A stretch of DNA of 29,167 bases from JBEHWX01 sp048498995 (GTDB lineage: Bacteria > Bacteroidota > Ignavibacteria > OLB7). Under the pieces are notes generated by a model, which saw nothing but the letters and a program-made list of their open reading frames with translations, was not told the origin of the DNA and searched no databases. How positions within the stretch are numbered: position 1 is the stretch's first letter; each line of letters starts with the position of its first letter. Below are positions 1 through 7,708 of this stretch, in pieces. The DNA is taken from contig JBEHWX010000078.1 in the NCBI GenBank assembly GCA_048498995.1, positions 1-29,167 on the forward strand, written 5' to 3'. Position numbers and translations under genes: made by a program.

Positions 1-81
1 CAGTACGGCGCTCACCGGCATCAATGCGGCCAATGCCGCGCTGGCCAAGGATCCCAAGAACCTCCCCGCGCTGGTTTTCAT
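1..81 (-). CDS. 5' end of a putative secreted protein (partial)
   Basis: The minus strand reads an open frame of 27 codons from an ATG at 81 to the window edge. The translation begins MKTSAGRFLGSLASAALAA and looks like a signal peptide: a basic start followed by an Ala/Leu-rich hydrophobic stretch. A GGAG lies about 14 bases upstream, rather far for a strong ribosome-binding site. It starts 40 bp after the DoxX-family gene on the same strand, so the two may be co-transcribed. Nothing of the mature protein is visible, so no function can be given. The opposite strand is also open here, but that frame would run antisense through the whole DoxX gene, which is unlikely. Confidence 0.45.
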   Translation of the reverse strand, partial: MKTSAGRFLGSLASAALAALMPVSAVL

Positions 82-121
82 CTCGACTGCTGTCTTCTCC
101 GCAGGGTCCGCGCGCGGATGC

Positions 122-601
122 TCACGCATGGCGCCGCGCTCTCAGCCACGCATCCAGGCTGAGGCGGCCGGGGCCGAGGAGGAAGAGGACCGCGGCCAGG
201 ATCAGATAGGTGAGCGCCAGCTCCTTCTTCTGGAACGGGTCGTCGCCATGTCGGATCAGTCCCGCCACCGCCATGGTCGAAGCCGCGAAGACCGTCGCCA
301 CGCGCGTGCCGAGGCCGAGCAGGATCAGCGCGCCGCCGGCCAGCTCGCTCAGCGCCGCCGCCCAGGCAAAGACCTCCGGCGCCGGAAATCCCATCCCCGC
401 CACCGAGCCGGTGAACTTCTCCATGCCGCCGAACACCTTCGCCGAGCCGTGCTGCATCATCATCGCGCCATACCAGACCCGGAAGAGTAGGAGCGCATGA
501 TCGGGGACGATCGGCCTGGTGAGCCAGCTGGTGGGCCAGCCGCCGCGCTCTCGGTCCGTGGTTGCGTCCAGGGCTGTCCGATGGGGTGGGATCGTGGGCA
601 T
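122..601 (-). CDS. DoxX family membrane protein
   Basis: This 159-residue protein has the usual DoxX length and layout. An N-terminal tail of about 33 residues is followed by about four hydrophobic helices, including a segment starting at ALLLFRVWYGAMMMQHG. A conserved middle part, SELAGGALILLGLGTRVA, follows, and the last helix is at LTYLILAAVLFLLGPG. DoxX proteins are small inner-membrane proteins. Some are linked to quinone or thiosulfate oxidation and others to membrane redox stress, so the substrate here cannot be assigned. The ATG at 601 is supported by AGGAG seven bases upstream. It lies 157 bp downstream of the gene at 759-1358 and just upstream of the partial secreted-protein gene. 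Confidence 0.85.
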   Translation of the reverse strand: MPTIPPHRTALDATTDRERGGWPTSWLTRPIVPDHALLLFRVWYGAMMMQHGSAKVFGGMEKFTGSVAGMGFPAPEVFAWAAALSELAGGALILLGLGTRVATVFAASTMAVAGLIRHGDDPFQKKELALTYLILAAVLFLLGPGRLSLDAWLRARRHA

Positions 602-758
602 GCGTCATCTCCTGTGATTCGTGTATCCGCTGGATTGCTGTTCCAACGGAGAATACATCGGAGTCGGCCGATCACGCCAGGGAAATCTTCCGGAAAGCAG
701 TGCGCGGAGGTGATGCATGGAAGCGGTGCGTGGTAGCGATGCGTGGCGGCGGCGCTCG

Positions 759-1358
759 TCACGATCGTCCGCGGAGCGCGGCGGTGACGACCTCGAAGGC
801 GGCGTCCAGATCGTGCATCGGGGCCTCCATCTGATCGAAGAGCTCGTTCCAGCAGACCTCCACCACGCCATGATCGTAGAAGAACTCGGTCGGCTCGAGC
901 GCAAGCATCGCGCGCCGGAGCCGATCGTGCAGAACCTCGTGCAGCATCCCACGCGGGTCGCACCAGAGCTTGAAGCGCGCGTCGATCTCGGGATCGCCGG
1001 TGGTGACCGACTGACGCGCCAGCCGCTCGGTGCGGGAGCCGCCGACGTGGACGATCTGCAGCAGCACCGGCATCACCGAGTCGCCGATCGAGGCCATCGT
1101 GATCAGGTAGGGCATCCCGGAATCCGCCTCGTCGAAGCGGGCACGGAGTATCACCCGGAGCCCGTCGACGACGCCGGTCAGCTCCAGCCCGTCCGGATTG
1201 AAGCGGAGGCCTCGCGCCACGCCCCACTGGCGGAACGCCTCGATGCACCGCTCCGTGCGCGGCTGTTCCTGGCGGTATTTCCGCCATGCCGCCATGTAGG
1301 CGATGCTCGTCATCACCGAGACGAGAAGTATGACCGATAGAATCTCGAGCGTGCTCAC
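759..1358 (-). CDS. Membrane-anchored protein of unknown function
   Basis: The gene encodes 199 residues from a GTG start. One hydrophobic helix at about residues 5-25 (EILSVILLVSVMTSIAYMAAW) anchors it, and the rest is soluble and probably cytoplasmic. The soluble part has the pattern TGDPEIDARFKLWCDP around residues 120-135, followed by a helix-rich tail. Similar 'GDPxFDxRF' modules occur in uncharacterised proteins of several phyla, but I cannot name a family with confidence. No strong ribosome-binding site precedes the GTG; an internal ATG at codon 16 would remove most of the helix and is less likely. It is the first gene of the run toward DoxX, with two dyads about 100 bp upstream. Confidence 0.7.
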   Translation of the reverse strand: MSTLEILSVILLVSVMTSIAYMAAWRKYRQEQPRTERCIEAFRQWGVARGLRFNPDGLELTGVVDGLRVILRARFDEADSGMPYLITMASIGDSVMPVLLQIVHVGGSRTERLARQSVTTGDPEIDARFKLWCDPRGMLHEVLHDRLRRAMLALEPTEFFYDHGVVEVCWNELFDQMEAPMHDLDAAFEVVTAALRGRS

Positions 1359-1417
1359 GACATCCGACGATGACTTGCTGATGCGCTGTCGCGGACCTGG
1401 AACGAACTCGCCGGGGG

Positions 1418-1488
1418 TTCGCGAAAATAGTATCGCGGATCGATTCCACGACGCGGGACTCTCCTCTCGAGGAGAGAATATCGCGATA
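1418..1488. promoter_or_regulatory. Cluster of DNA dyads upstream of the 1358 gene
   Basis: Within 71 bp there are three perfect or near-perfect palindromes. TTCGCGAA is at 1418-1425. CTCTCCTC-TC-GAGGAGAG is at 1459-1476. TATCGCGATA is at 1479-1488. The heptamer TATCGCG also appears at 1431-1437, 48 bp from its second copy. The cluster lies 60-130 bp upstream of the gene ending at 759 and could be its operator/promoter region. No matching regulator is recognised, so the role is inferred from symmetry and position only. Confidence 0.3.
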
Positions 1489-1544
1489 CGATAACCGTTC
1501 CCCGCGCGTGGGGTGAGTGGGGGAAGCGAGATCCTGAAACGAAG

Positions 1545-1576
1545 CGGGCCCGCGCGACCGGAGTCGGGCGGGCCCG
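1545..1576 (-). terminator. GC-rich hairpin, possible terminator of the NlpC operon
   Basis: CGGGCCCGC (1545-1553) pairs perfectly with GCGGGCCCG (1568-1576) around a 14-base loop. It lies about 60 bp downstream of the NlpC/P60 stop. On the minus strand it is followed by CTTCGTTTC, a poor T-tract, so termination activity is plausible but not certain. Confidence 0.4.
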
Positions 1577-1636
1577 TGACGGGGTATCTATGCGGGCAAT
1601 CGCGGCGATCCGTGCGATGAATCGATCCCGGAGGGA

Positions 1637-2572
1637 TCAGTTCATCGTGGCGCCGCCGCCGACGGAGCTCGACGCGGTGACCGTGTTCAGGTCGTAGCGG
1701 CGGGCGCCGATCAGGTGCGTCGAATAATAGTCCGATTGGATCGAGGAGACCGTCACGCCGTTACGGCTGGAGGCGTGGGCGAACATGCCGTTGCCGAGGT
1801 AGACGCCGACGTGCGAGACGTAGACGGCCGCGCGGGTGTGGAAGAACACCAGGTCGCCGAACTGCATGTCGGTCGTGTCGACCGGCATGCCGACATCCCA
1901 CTGGGCGGCGGCGGTGCGCGGCAGCTTGAAGTTCATCGCGCGGTAGAGCATCCCGGTGAAGGCCGAGCAGTCGATGCCGTTGCGACCCATGCCGCCGAAC
2001 AGGTAGCGGGTGCCGAGCCAGTCGACGATCGTCGTCATCATCACCTGCTTGTCCACGCCGTTGTCGGTGATGAACGGCTCGCCGTTGAGCGAGGCCATGT
2101 AGCGGGTGAACTCCTTGTAGAACACGTTGATGTCATCCGGCAGATCCTCCAGCTCGGCCTCGTCCTCCGCCGAAACCTGATCCGGATCCTCGCGGTCGTC
2201 GAGCTCGGAGTCTTGATAGGTATCAAGGGCTTTCGCGCCGGTGATGCCATTCAAGGCGACGGGCTTCTGCGCTTCGGTCTGGGGCGTGGGTTCGGGGGAT
2301 TCCGGAAGGCCAACGATGGCGGCCAGGTCGGGAAGTTTCTGCGAGATCAGCTCCGCGGCGATCGAACGGGTGACCTCGGGGTTGCCGCGGGCGGTGAAGT
2401 TGCGGGTCGAGCGGGCACGATGGCGACGGGAATGGCGCGATTCTTTCTTGCTCACTTTCGCGACCGATCCCTTGCGTCCCTTTGCCATGGCCTCCTCGCT
2501 CGGAGCGACGGCCAGAAGCAGCAGGAACAGCGGAACGATGCAGAGTACTCTCATAAGGGACTGAAATGTCAC
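1637..2572 (-). CDS. Secreted NlpC/P60 family murein peptidase
   Basis: This 311-residue protein has a signal peptide (about residues 7-30, ending SEEAMA). A Lys/Arg/His-rich stretch (31-60) and an acidic linker (about 120-147) follow. The C-terminal NlpC/P60 domain covers about residues 165-295. The catalytic Cys202 is in NGIDCSAF, His254 in VSHVGVYLG, and a third polar residue is probably His266 in FAHASS, so the triad looks intact. NlpC/P60 enzymes usually cut the D-Glu to diamino-acid bond of peptidoglycan stem peptides in the periplasm. The GTG start is preceded by AGGAGG four bases upstream. It begins 42 bp after a peptide-binding lipoprotein gene on the same strand, which suggests co-transcription and a link to muropeptide release or uptake. 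Confidence 0.88.
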   Translation of the reverse strand: MTFQSLMRVLCIVPLFLLLLAVAPSEEAMAKGRKGSVAKVSKKESRHSRRHRARSTRNFTARGNPEVTRSIAAELISQKLPDLAAIVGLPESPEPTPQTEAQKPVALNGITGAKALDTYQDSELDDREDPDQVSAEDEAELEDLPDDINVFYKEFTRYMASLNGEPFITDNGVDKQVMMTTIVDWLGTRYLFGGMGRNGIDCSAFTGMLYRAMNFKLPRTAAAQWDVGMPVDTTDMQFGDLVFFHTRAAVYVSHVGVYLGNGMFAHASSRNGVTVSSIQSDYYSTHLIGARRYDLNTVTASSSVGGGATMN

Positions 2573-2614
2573 GTTGCCTCCTGTAATCGGTTCAGTCGTT
2601 ATCGTCTATCGTAG

Positions 2615-4348
2615 TTATCGCTGAGTATCGGTCTTGCGGACGTAGGTCAGGTTCAGCCGGTCGAGCGGATCGACCGCGTAGCCTGAGACGCCGGGCTGGG
2701 TAAGGCGCTGGACGATCGTATAGTAGAGGATGATCCAGGGAGCCTCGTCGAGAACGAGGCGCTCGGCCTCGCCGTAGAGGGCCGCTCGCGCATCGGCCGA
2801 AAGCTTCGGGTCGAGCGCGGCGCGGTAGAGGGAATCGACGCGCGCGTTGGAGAAGTGCGTCGTGTTCGGTCCCCTCGGGGACATGTACTTGCTGTAAAAG
2901 AGCGCCACGAAGTTTTCCGCGTCCGGATAATCACCCATCCAGCTTGTCCGCCAGAAGGGGAGCTTGCCGGCGATGATCATCTCGCGATGCTGCGGGAAAT
3001 CCACCTGCCGAAGCTTCAACCTGATGCCGATCGCCCCCAGCTGCTCCTGCACCGCCTCGGCCACCGAAGCCGTCCGCTCGTTCTGTCCGAGCTGGAGCGT
3101 GATCTCCGGAAGCCCCTTGCCGTCCGGATATCCGGCCGAATCGAGGAGCCGTCGGGCCATCTCGCGATCGAAGCCGTAGCCCCGCACGTTGCTGAAGCCG
3201 GGCGCTCCCGGCGGAACCGGGCCGTGCGTTCCCGAAATCGCCCGCCCCTGAAGCACGTAGCGGACGATCGCCTCGCGGTCGATGGCGTAGTTGAGCGCCC
3301 GCCGCAGATACCTGTTCTTCGTGAAGACCGAGCCGCTTCCACCCGGCGTGCCGGCGTCGAGCATGAATCCATAGTACTCGACCGACAGCGCCGGCGAGGT
3401 GTGAAGCCGGTACTTCTGAAACTCTTTGGTCAGCGAGGTGCCGGTCTTGTCGAACACCGACACCGCCAGTGCCGGATCGACCGAGGCGATCGCGTCGAGC
3501 CGACCGTTCTTGAACTCCACGAACTCCGTCTTGGCTTCCTTGATGAACCCGATCGACACGGAGTCGAGGTAGGGGAGCCGATTGCCGGAGGCGTCCCGCT
3601 CGTAGTAGCCGGGGTTGCGCACCAGGATCAGTCGGCGGTCCGGCGTCCACTCGGCCAGCTTGAAGGGGCCGGATCCGACCGGATGCCGGAAGAAGTCGGC
3701 GCCGTAGCGCTCCACCGCCTCGTGAGGCACCACCCAGCAGTAGGGAATCGAAAGCATCGACAGGAACGGGGCGAACGGCTCGGTCAGCTCGATCTCGAAC
3801 GTCGAGTCGTCGATCACCCGGAATCCCTCAACGTGCTCCGGTCCCCCCGTGCCGCTCTGGCGTCCGTCGAAGAAGGCGTCGGCCCCCTTCACCTTGCCGC
3901 GGAAGACCCAGAAGCCGGTCGAGCCGCTCTTCGGATCGCAGATCCGCTCGAAGCTGTAGCGGACGTCGCCGGCGGTCACCCGACGGCCGCGGCCACCGGG
4001 GAAGCAGGGATCGTCGGCGAAGTTGACGTCGCTCCGGAGGGTGAACCTCCAGCGGAGCCCGTCGTCGCTGACCGTCCAGGCCGAGGCGAGCTGCGGGGTC
4101 GCGTGGAGCGCGGTATCGAGGCCGACCAGGCCGAGGTAGATCTGGCCGCCGATCCACCAGGGAGCGCGCGCGCCGATCTTGGCCGGGTCGAGCGTGTTGA
4201 GCCCGTCGGACTCGTTGTAGTAGAAGGTGTTGCTCGACTGCTGCTTCTTACCTCCGCAGGAGGCCAGGAGCATGCCCGCGAGCATGACGCGCGCGGCGCC
4301 GGAGAGAACTCCGGAAACGACCGATGTCAAAGAACTGTGCGACTTCAT
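2615..4348 (-). CDS. ABC transporter substrate-binding lipoprotein, family 5 (peptide type)
   Basis: With the ATG at 4348 the product is about 577 residues. A lipoprotein signal ends in MLLASC-GGKKQ (Cys about 31), so it should be lipid-anchored at the cell envelope. The rest matches family 5 solute-binding proteins (DppA/OppA type). It has an N-terminal DGLNTLDPAKIGARAP, a DGLRWRFTLRSDVNF block, the RRALNYAIDREAIVRYVLQG signature in the middle, and a YPDAENFVALFYS segment near the end. Upstream ATGs at 4363 and 4378 are in frame and lie in a 15-bp tandem duplication, so the true start is uncertain by up to 10 codons. It is a close paralogue of the neighbouring gene, 57 bp upstream. No permease or ATPase gene is visible. 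Confidence 0.88.
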   Translation of the reverse strand: MKSHSSLTSVVSGVLSGAARVMLAGMLLASCGGKKQQSSNTFYYNESDGLNTLDPAKIGARAPWWIGGQIYLGLVGLDTALHATPQLASAWTVSDDGLRWRFTLRSDVNFADDPCFPGGRGRRVTAGDVRYSFERICDPKSGSTGFWVFRGKVKGADAFFDGRQSGTGGPEHVEGFRVIDDSTFEIELTEPFAPFLSMLSIPYCWVVPHEAVERYGADFFRHPVGSGPFKLAEWTPDRRLILVRNPGYYERDASGNRLPYLDSVSIGFIKEAKTEFVEFKNGRLDAIASVDPALAVSVFDKTGTSLTKEFQKYRLHTSPALSVEYYGFMLDAGTPGGSGSVFTKNRYLRRALNYAIDREAIVRYVLQGRAISGTHGPVPPGAPGFSNVRGYGFDREMARRLLDSAGYPDGKGLPEITLQLGQNERTASVAEAVQEQLGAIGIRLKLRQVDFPQHREMIIAGKLPFWRTSWMGDYPDAENFVALFYSKYMSPRGPNTTHFSNARVDSLYRAALDPKLSADARAALYGEAERLVLDEAPWIILYYTIVQRLTQPGVSGYAVDPLDRLNLTYVRKTDTQR

Positions 4349-4378
4349 GCTGCGGAGATCCATCCTGGCGAGATCCAT
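4349..4378 (-). repeat. 15-bp tandem duplication carrying alternative start codons
   Basis: On the minus strand ATGGATCTCGCCAGG is directly followed by ATGGATCTCCGCAGC and then by the ATG at 4348. The copies match at 12 of 15 positions. Each carries an in-frame ATG, so three possible starts lie 15 bp apart ahead of the lipoprotein signal. Confidence 0.7.
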
Positions 4379-4435
4379 CCTGACTGTGCCGGCCTCGCTG
4401 CGCGACGTTCGAGGCGCGGCTTGGCGAGGGCGGAA

Positions 4436-6364
4436 CTACTTCTTGCCGTAATCGAACCAGGTCCAGGTCAGATCCCGGCGGTCCATCGAGTTCGAGGCGT
4501 AGCCACGGACGTACGGCTGGACCAGGCGATAATCGAGATCGTTGTAGATCAGCAGCACCGGGGACTCGTCGACGGCGATCTGCTCGGCCTGCTGATAGAG
4601 CGCGTAGCGCTGCGCGTCGTCGATGGTGCCGAGCGCCTTCTCGAAGAGCGAGTCGTAGCGCGCGTTCCGGTACCGGGTCGAATTGATCGAGGAGGGGCCG
4701 GTCGGAGGAATGTTCTTGCTATAGAAGAGATTCAGGAACGACTCCGGCTCCGGATAGTCGGCGATCCAGCCGAGACGGTAGAACGGGGCCTTGCCGTTGT
4801 CCACCAGATCCAGGTGCTGCGCCCACTCGAGGAGCTTCAGGTTCACCTGCACGCCGAGGCCCTTGGTGAGCATCTCCTGCACCGCCTCGGCGATCAGCTC
4901 GTTGCGGCCGCCGCCGGAGTTCAGCTGAAGGCTCACCGCCGGGAATCCCTTGCCGCCGGGATAGCCCGCCTCGGCCAGCAGCGCGCGCGCCTTGTCGAGG
5001 TCGTAGCTGTATCCCTTGATCTTCGTCACGTCGTACCCCTTGATCGAGGGGGGAACCAGGCCGTGCGTGGCCGGTCCGGTCGCCTGCCCCTGGAGCACGT
5101 AGCGGATGATCTTGTCCCGGTCGATCGCGTAGTTGAACGCGCGACGGACGCGCGGGTCCTTGAAGGCGTCGCTCGTGGTGAGCATGCCGTAGAACTGCGT
5201 GGAGAGCGCCGGGATGGCGTGGAGCTGGTACTTGGCGTACTCGGGGGTCACCTTGCCGTTCTCGCCGATCACCGCGCGGAAGAACTCCGTCGGGATGCGA
5301 TACGACTCCTCGAGCCGCCCGAGCTTGAACTCGTTGATCTGCTGCTTCTCGTCCTTGATGAAGGTGAAGGTCACCTTGTCCAGCAGCGGAAGCTGATTGC
5401 CCGCCTCGTCGGTGCGCCAGTACTTCGGATTGCGCTTGAGCACGAGCTCCTGATCCTGATCCCAGTGGTCGAGGATGAAGGGGCCGGTGCCGACGAGGTT
5501 CCGGAAGAAGTCGCGACCGTAGTGCTCGACCGCTTCCTTCGGATAGATATAGCCGAAGCCGAGCGCCGGGTAGTACTTGAACACGGCGAACGGCTTGATC
5601 AGATCGATGGCGAACGTATAGTCGTCGATCACCCGGAAGCCGGAGACGCCGCCGGCTGGAATGCCGTTGGCCGCCGTCGGCGCGGATGCCGTCGCGTGCG
5701 TGTCGGGCCGCGCGGTGACGGTGCCGGTCTGCTTGGCCGCTCCGCTCGGCTTGGCGCCCTTGACGGCGGGAGAGGTCGACGCGGCGCTGCTTCCGGCGCC
5801 CGGAGCCGCGCTGCTTCCGGTGGAGGAGGCCGACGGGGCGCTTCCACCCTCGGTTGCCCTGTAGTATTCCTCGGCGCCCTTCACCTTGTCGAGGAAGTAG
5901 GTGGCGCCGAGCGTTCCGGAGCGGGCGTCGATGATTCTGTCGAAACAGTACTTCACGTCGCTCGCCTTCATCTCGCGCCCCTTGCCACCGGGGAACACCG
6001 GGGAGTCATGGAACATGACCCCGTGGCGGAGATGATAGGTGTAGGTAAGGCCGTCGGGGCTCACTTCCCAGCTCTCGGCCAGCTCCGGCTGCAGCGTGAG
6101 GGTGGAGTCGAAGTCCACGAGGAGATCGCAGATCTGGTGCACCACGTGGTGCGACGGCGCGTCGTTCAGACGAACCGGGTCGAGCGTCCTGATCTGCTGG
6201 ACCTCGTTCATGCGGAAGGTTCCGCCGTACTTCTTCCCTCCCTTGGCCTCGCGCTGGTCCTCGACGCCCTTCTTGCCGCAGGAGGCCAGAAGGAGTCCGG
6301 CCGTCATGGCGGCCACGGAGACAGCGCGGAGCGAGCGCAGGAGATGTGCCTTCGCTGTAATCAA
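4436..6364 (-). CDS. ABC transporter substrate-binding lipoprotein, family 5, with low-complexity insert
   Basis: This 642-residue paralogue of the next gene has a lipobox LLASC (Cys29). Family 5 landmarks include IRTLDPVRLNDAP, DGLTYTYHLRHGVMF, RRAFNYAIDRDKIIRYVLQG and YPEPESFLNLFYS. Residues about 171-240 are an insertion rich in Ser, Ala, Thr, Pro and Gly, absent from the paralogue, which reads straight from GADAFFDG into GFRVIDD. The insert probably forms a flexible surface loop. The start appears to be TTG at 6364; no good ribosome-binding site is seen and the next Met (codon 20) falls inside the signal peptide. It is probably the first gene of an operon with the second binding protein and the NlpC/P60 peptidase. 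The likely ligand is an oligopeptide; specificity is unknown. Confidence 0.87.
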   Translation of the reverse strand: MITAKAHLLRSLRAVSVAAMTAGLLLASCGKKGVEDQREAKGGKKYGGTFRMNEVQQIRTLDPVRLNDAPSHHVVHQICDLLVDFDSTLTLQPELAESWEVSPDGLTYTYHLRHGVMFHDSPVFPGGKGREMKASDVKYCFDRIIDARSGTLGATYFLDKVKGAEEYYRATEGGSAPSASSTGSSAAPGAGSSAASTSPAVKGAKPSGAAKQTGTVTARPDTHATASAPTAANGIPAGGVSGFRVIDDYTFAIDLIKPFAVFKYYPALGFGYIYPKEAVEHYGRDFFRNLVGTGPFILDHWDQDQELVLKRNPKYWRTDEAGNQLPLLDKVTFTFIKDEKQQINEFKLGRLEESYRIPTEFFRAVIGENGKVTPEYAKYQLHAIPALSTQFYGMLTTSDAFKDPRVRRAFNYAIDRDKIIRYVLQGQATGPATHGLVPPSIKGYDVTKIKGYSYDLDKARALLAEAGYPGGKGFPAVSLQLNSGGGRNELIAEAVQEMLTKGLGVQVNLKLLEWAQHLDLVDNGKAPFYRLGWIADYPEPESFLNLFYSKNIPPTGPSSINSTRYRNARYDSLFEKALGTIDDAQRYALYQQAEQIAVDESPVLLIYNDLDYRLVQPYVRGYASNSMDRRDLTWTWFDYGKK

Positions 6365-6528
6365 AAGCGTTCGAGTATTGATTGATCCGGAGTATGGCGC
6401 GCCGTCGTTCCTGGGTGCGTCGCGCGCCGGACGCTGGTTCTGGTGAGAGCCTTCCTACAAGGAGCCGCAAAGATGCTCCTCACCCCTCGGGGACACAACT
6501 AAATTTTTATTAAGGGAAGTGGCGTCCG

Positions 6529-6592
6529 GTCACGTACCGTGACGGATCGGCACGCCCCGGAATGCCGGAATTCGCCGATTTCAGGCGAATTC
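6529..6592. repeat. Two inverted repeats upstream of the peptide-binding operon
   Basis: GTCAC-N5-GTGAC lies at 6529-6543. A longer dyad, GAATTCGCC (6568-6576) against GGCGAATTC (6584-6592), has a 7-base centre. Neither is followed by a T-tract, so an operator or RNA hairpin is as likely as a terminator. They lie 165-230 bp upstream of the gene starting at 6364, just beyond an AT-rich patch. Confidence 0.35.
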
Positions 6593-7193
6593 GGAGGGTG
6601 CGGTCATGAGCGCGACAGCGTGTCAGGCCACGCTGGGATGGCTCCACGAGGGGGTGTTTCATGAACCGTCCCGAGGCCCCGGAGCGCCCCTCGGCGAGCG
6701 AGCTCCCGCGGCCGGGCCTGCTCGACCGACCGGTCGCGGACCGGAAGCTCCCCGGCGGCGGCCGTCGCCGGTCCCGTGTGGCAGCCCGGAGATGGTCCGG
6801 GAGTTCGGAGGCCCGGATCCGACGACGGGTTCGGCATTGAAGGTGGGGGAGCCGAGGGCACGACCTGATGCAGGGACGTGAGCGGCGCGTCATGTTCACG
6901 GGGAGATGCTTCGGGTTGTCCGACGACGGAGCCTGGGGGCCGGGTAGCGGCCGTTCCCGGGATCTACGTGACGTGTGGCCGATGGGAGCGACCTCTCGCG
7001 GTTGCTCCGGATCAGCGGCCTGGGAGGGAAGAGCCCGGCGTCGGAAGAGGTGAGCAGGCGGCGCCATGTGATGCGGGCGCGGGAAGATCGGGCCGGGGAG
7101 AATGCGTGAATCGGATCGTGGAGGAATCGAGAAATAGGAGGCGGATCGAGGGGGCGTTGAAGATGTCGGTGGGGAGCTTTGCTGGGATTGAAT

Positions 7194-7231
7194 TGTTGTA
7201 CAAATGGACAAAGTCTACGCATCTTCTACAC
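7194..7231. promoter_or_regulatory. Second copy of the two-part CI/Cro-region element
   Basis: TTGTACAA (perfect palindrome, 7196-7203) is followed by GACAAAGTCTA (7207-7217), eight bases, then CTACAC (7226-7231). The same two blocks with the same 8-base spacing occur at 7719-7743 between the divergent regulator genes. The spacer sequences differ, which points to two separate binding blocks. It is probably a remote operator or the promoter of an unrecognised transcript. Confidence 0.45.
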
Positions 7232-7501
7232 ATGCAGGGAGCGATCGCGCGATGGCCGGCATCGTCGCGAGCCCCCCTTTCGGGCCGTTCTCCACGATCG
7301 TCGGAACCGGGTCGGACCGGATAGAGCCGATCGTATACTTCATCCAGGTGTCGCCTCCGGAGGGGGGCGGGGCTCACGGGGGAGAGCCGGGGGGAAGCCG
7401 CGGTCTGTCGGGCTGTCCGTTCACGGGTTGGAACCGTGCGATAGTGGATGAAAGGGAGTGATTCTGGGGGCTGGCACGAGGCGATGATGCGATCGGTGCC
7501 G

Positions 7502-7708
7502 TCATTCCTTCCGGGAATGCTCCTCGAGCTGGCGGACGATTTCGAGCTTCTCCTGCACCTTCTGCGCGATTTTCTGGAGCGTTTTCGGGTCCCCCCGCTT
7601 CTTCCGCTGCGCCACGGCCGAGCGGGTCACCTTCTCCTCGGCCGCGATCTCGCTTAGTATACCGCGGAACGGGTACTTCCGCATGTCTGGTTCGATAGGT
7701 TTTTTCAT
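7502..7708 (-). CDS. Small Cro-like helix-turn-helix protein
   Basis: This 68-residue basic protein starts at the ATG at 7708; an in-frame TTG lies 15 bp further out. Residues about 15-40, ILSEIAAEEKVTRSAVAQRKKRG, have a helix-turn-helix pattern. A charged, probably helical tail (KTLQKIAQKVQEKLEIVRQLEEH) could mediate dimerisation. The gene is divergent from a CI-like regulator with only 118 bp between the starts, the arrangement of phage cI/cro switches. I infer a DNA-binding partner or antagonist of that regulator. No phage structural, integrase or excisionase genes are visible nearby. Confidence 0.65.
   Translation of the reverse strand: MKKPIEPDMRKYPFRGILSEIAAEEKVTRSAVAQRKKRGDPKTLQKIAQKVQEKLEIVRQLEEHSRKE

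Larger units (their letters stand above)
6365..7501. other. 1.1-kb stretch without a convincing gene
   Basis: Open frames here give Arg/Pro/Ser-rich translations with no domain or start signal and look non-coding. AT-rich islands stand out in the GC-rich background at about 6498-6515 and 7180-7240. The first may hold a promoter for the peptide-binding operon. The second holds a copy of the element found at the CI/Cro-like operator. Inverted repeats lie at 6529-6543 and 6568-6592. No tRNA is recognisable. A non-coding RNA cannot be excluded. Confidence 0.5.

Noticed and set aside
2855..6385. 1,176-codon open frame on the plus strand
   Set aside because: It lies antisense to two clear binding-protein genes and reads as Arg/Val/Glu/Leu-rich filler without domains; it results from GC-rich third positions in the real genes.
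6510..7211. 233-codon minus-strand frame in the gene-free stretch
   Set aside because: Pro/Arg/Ser-rich throughout, no hydrophobic core or domain, no ribosome-binding site.
7340..7450. tRNA-like segment with GTTCACGGGTTGGAACCGTG
   Set aside because: It forms a simple hairpin, but no acceptor stem, D-arm or TPsiC consensus is present.
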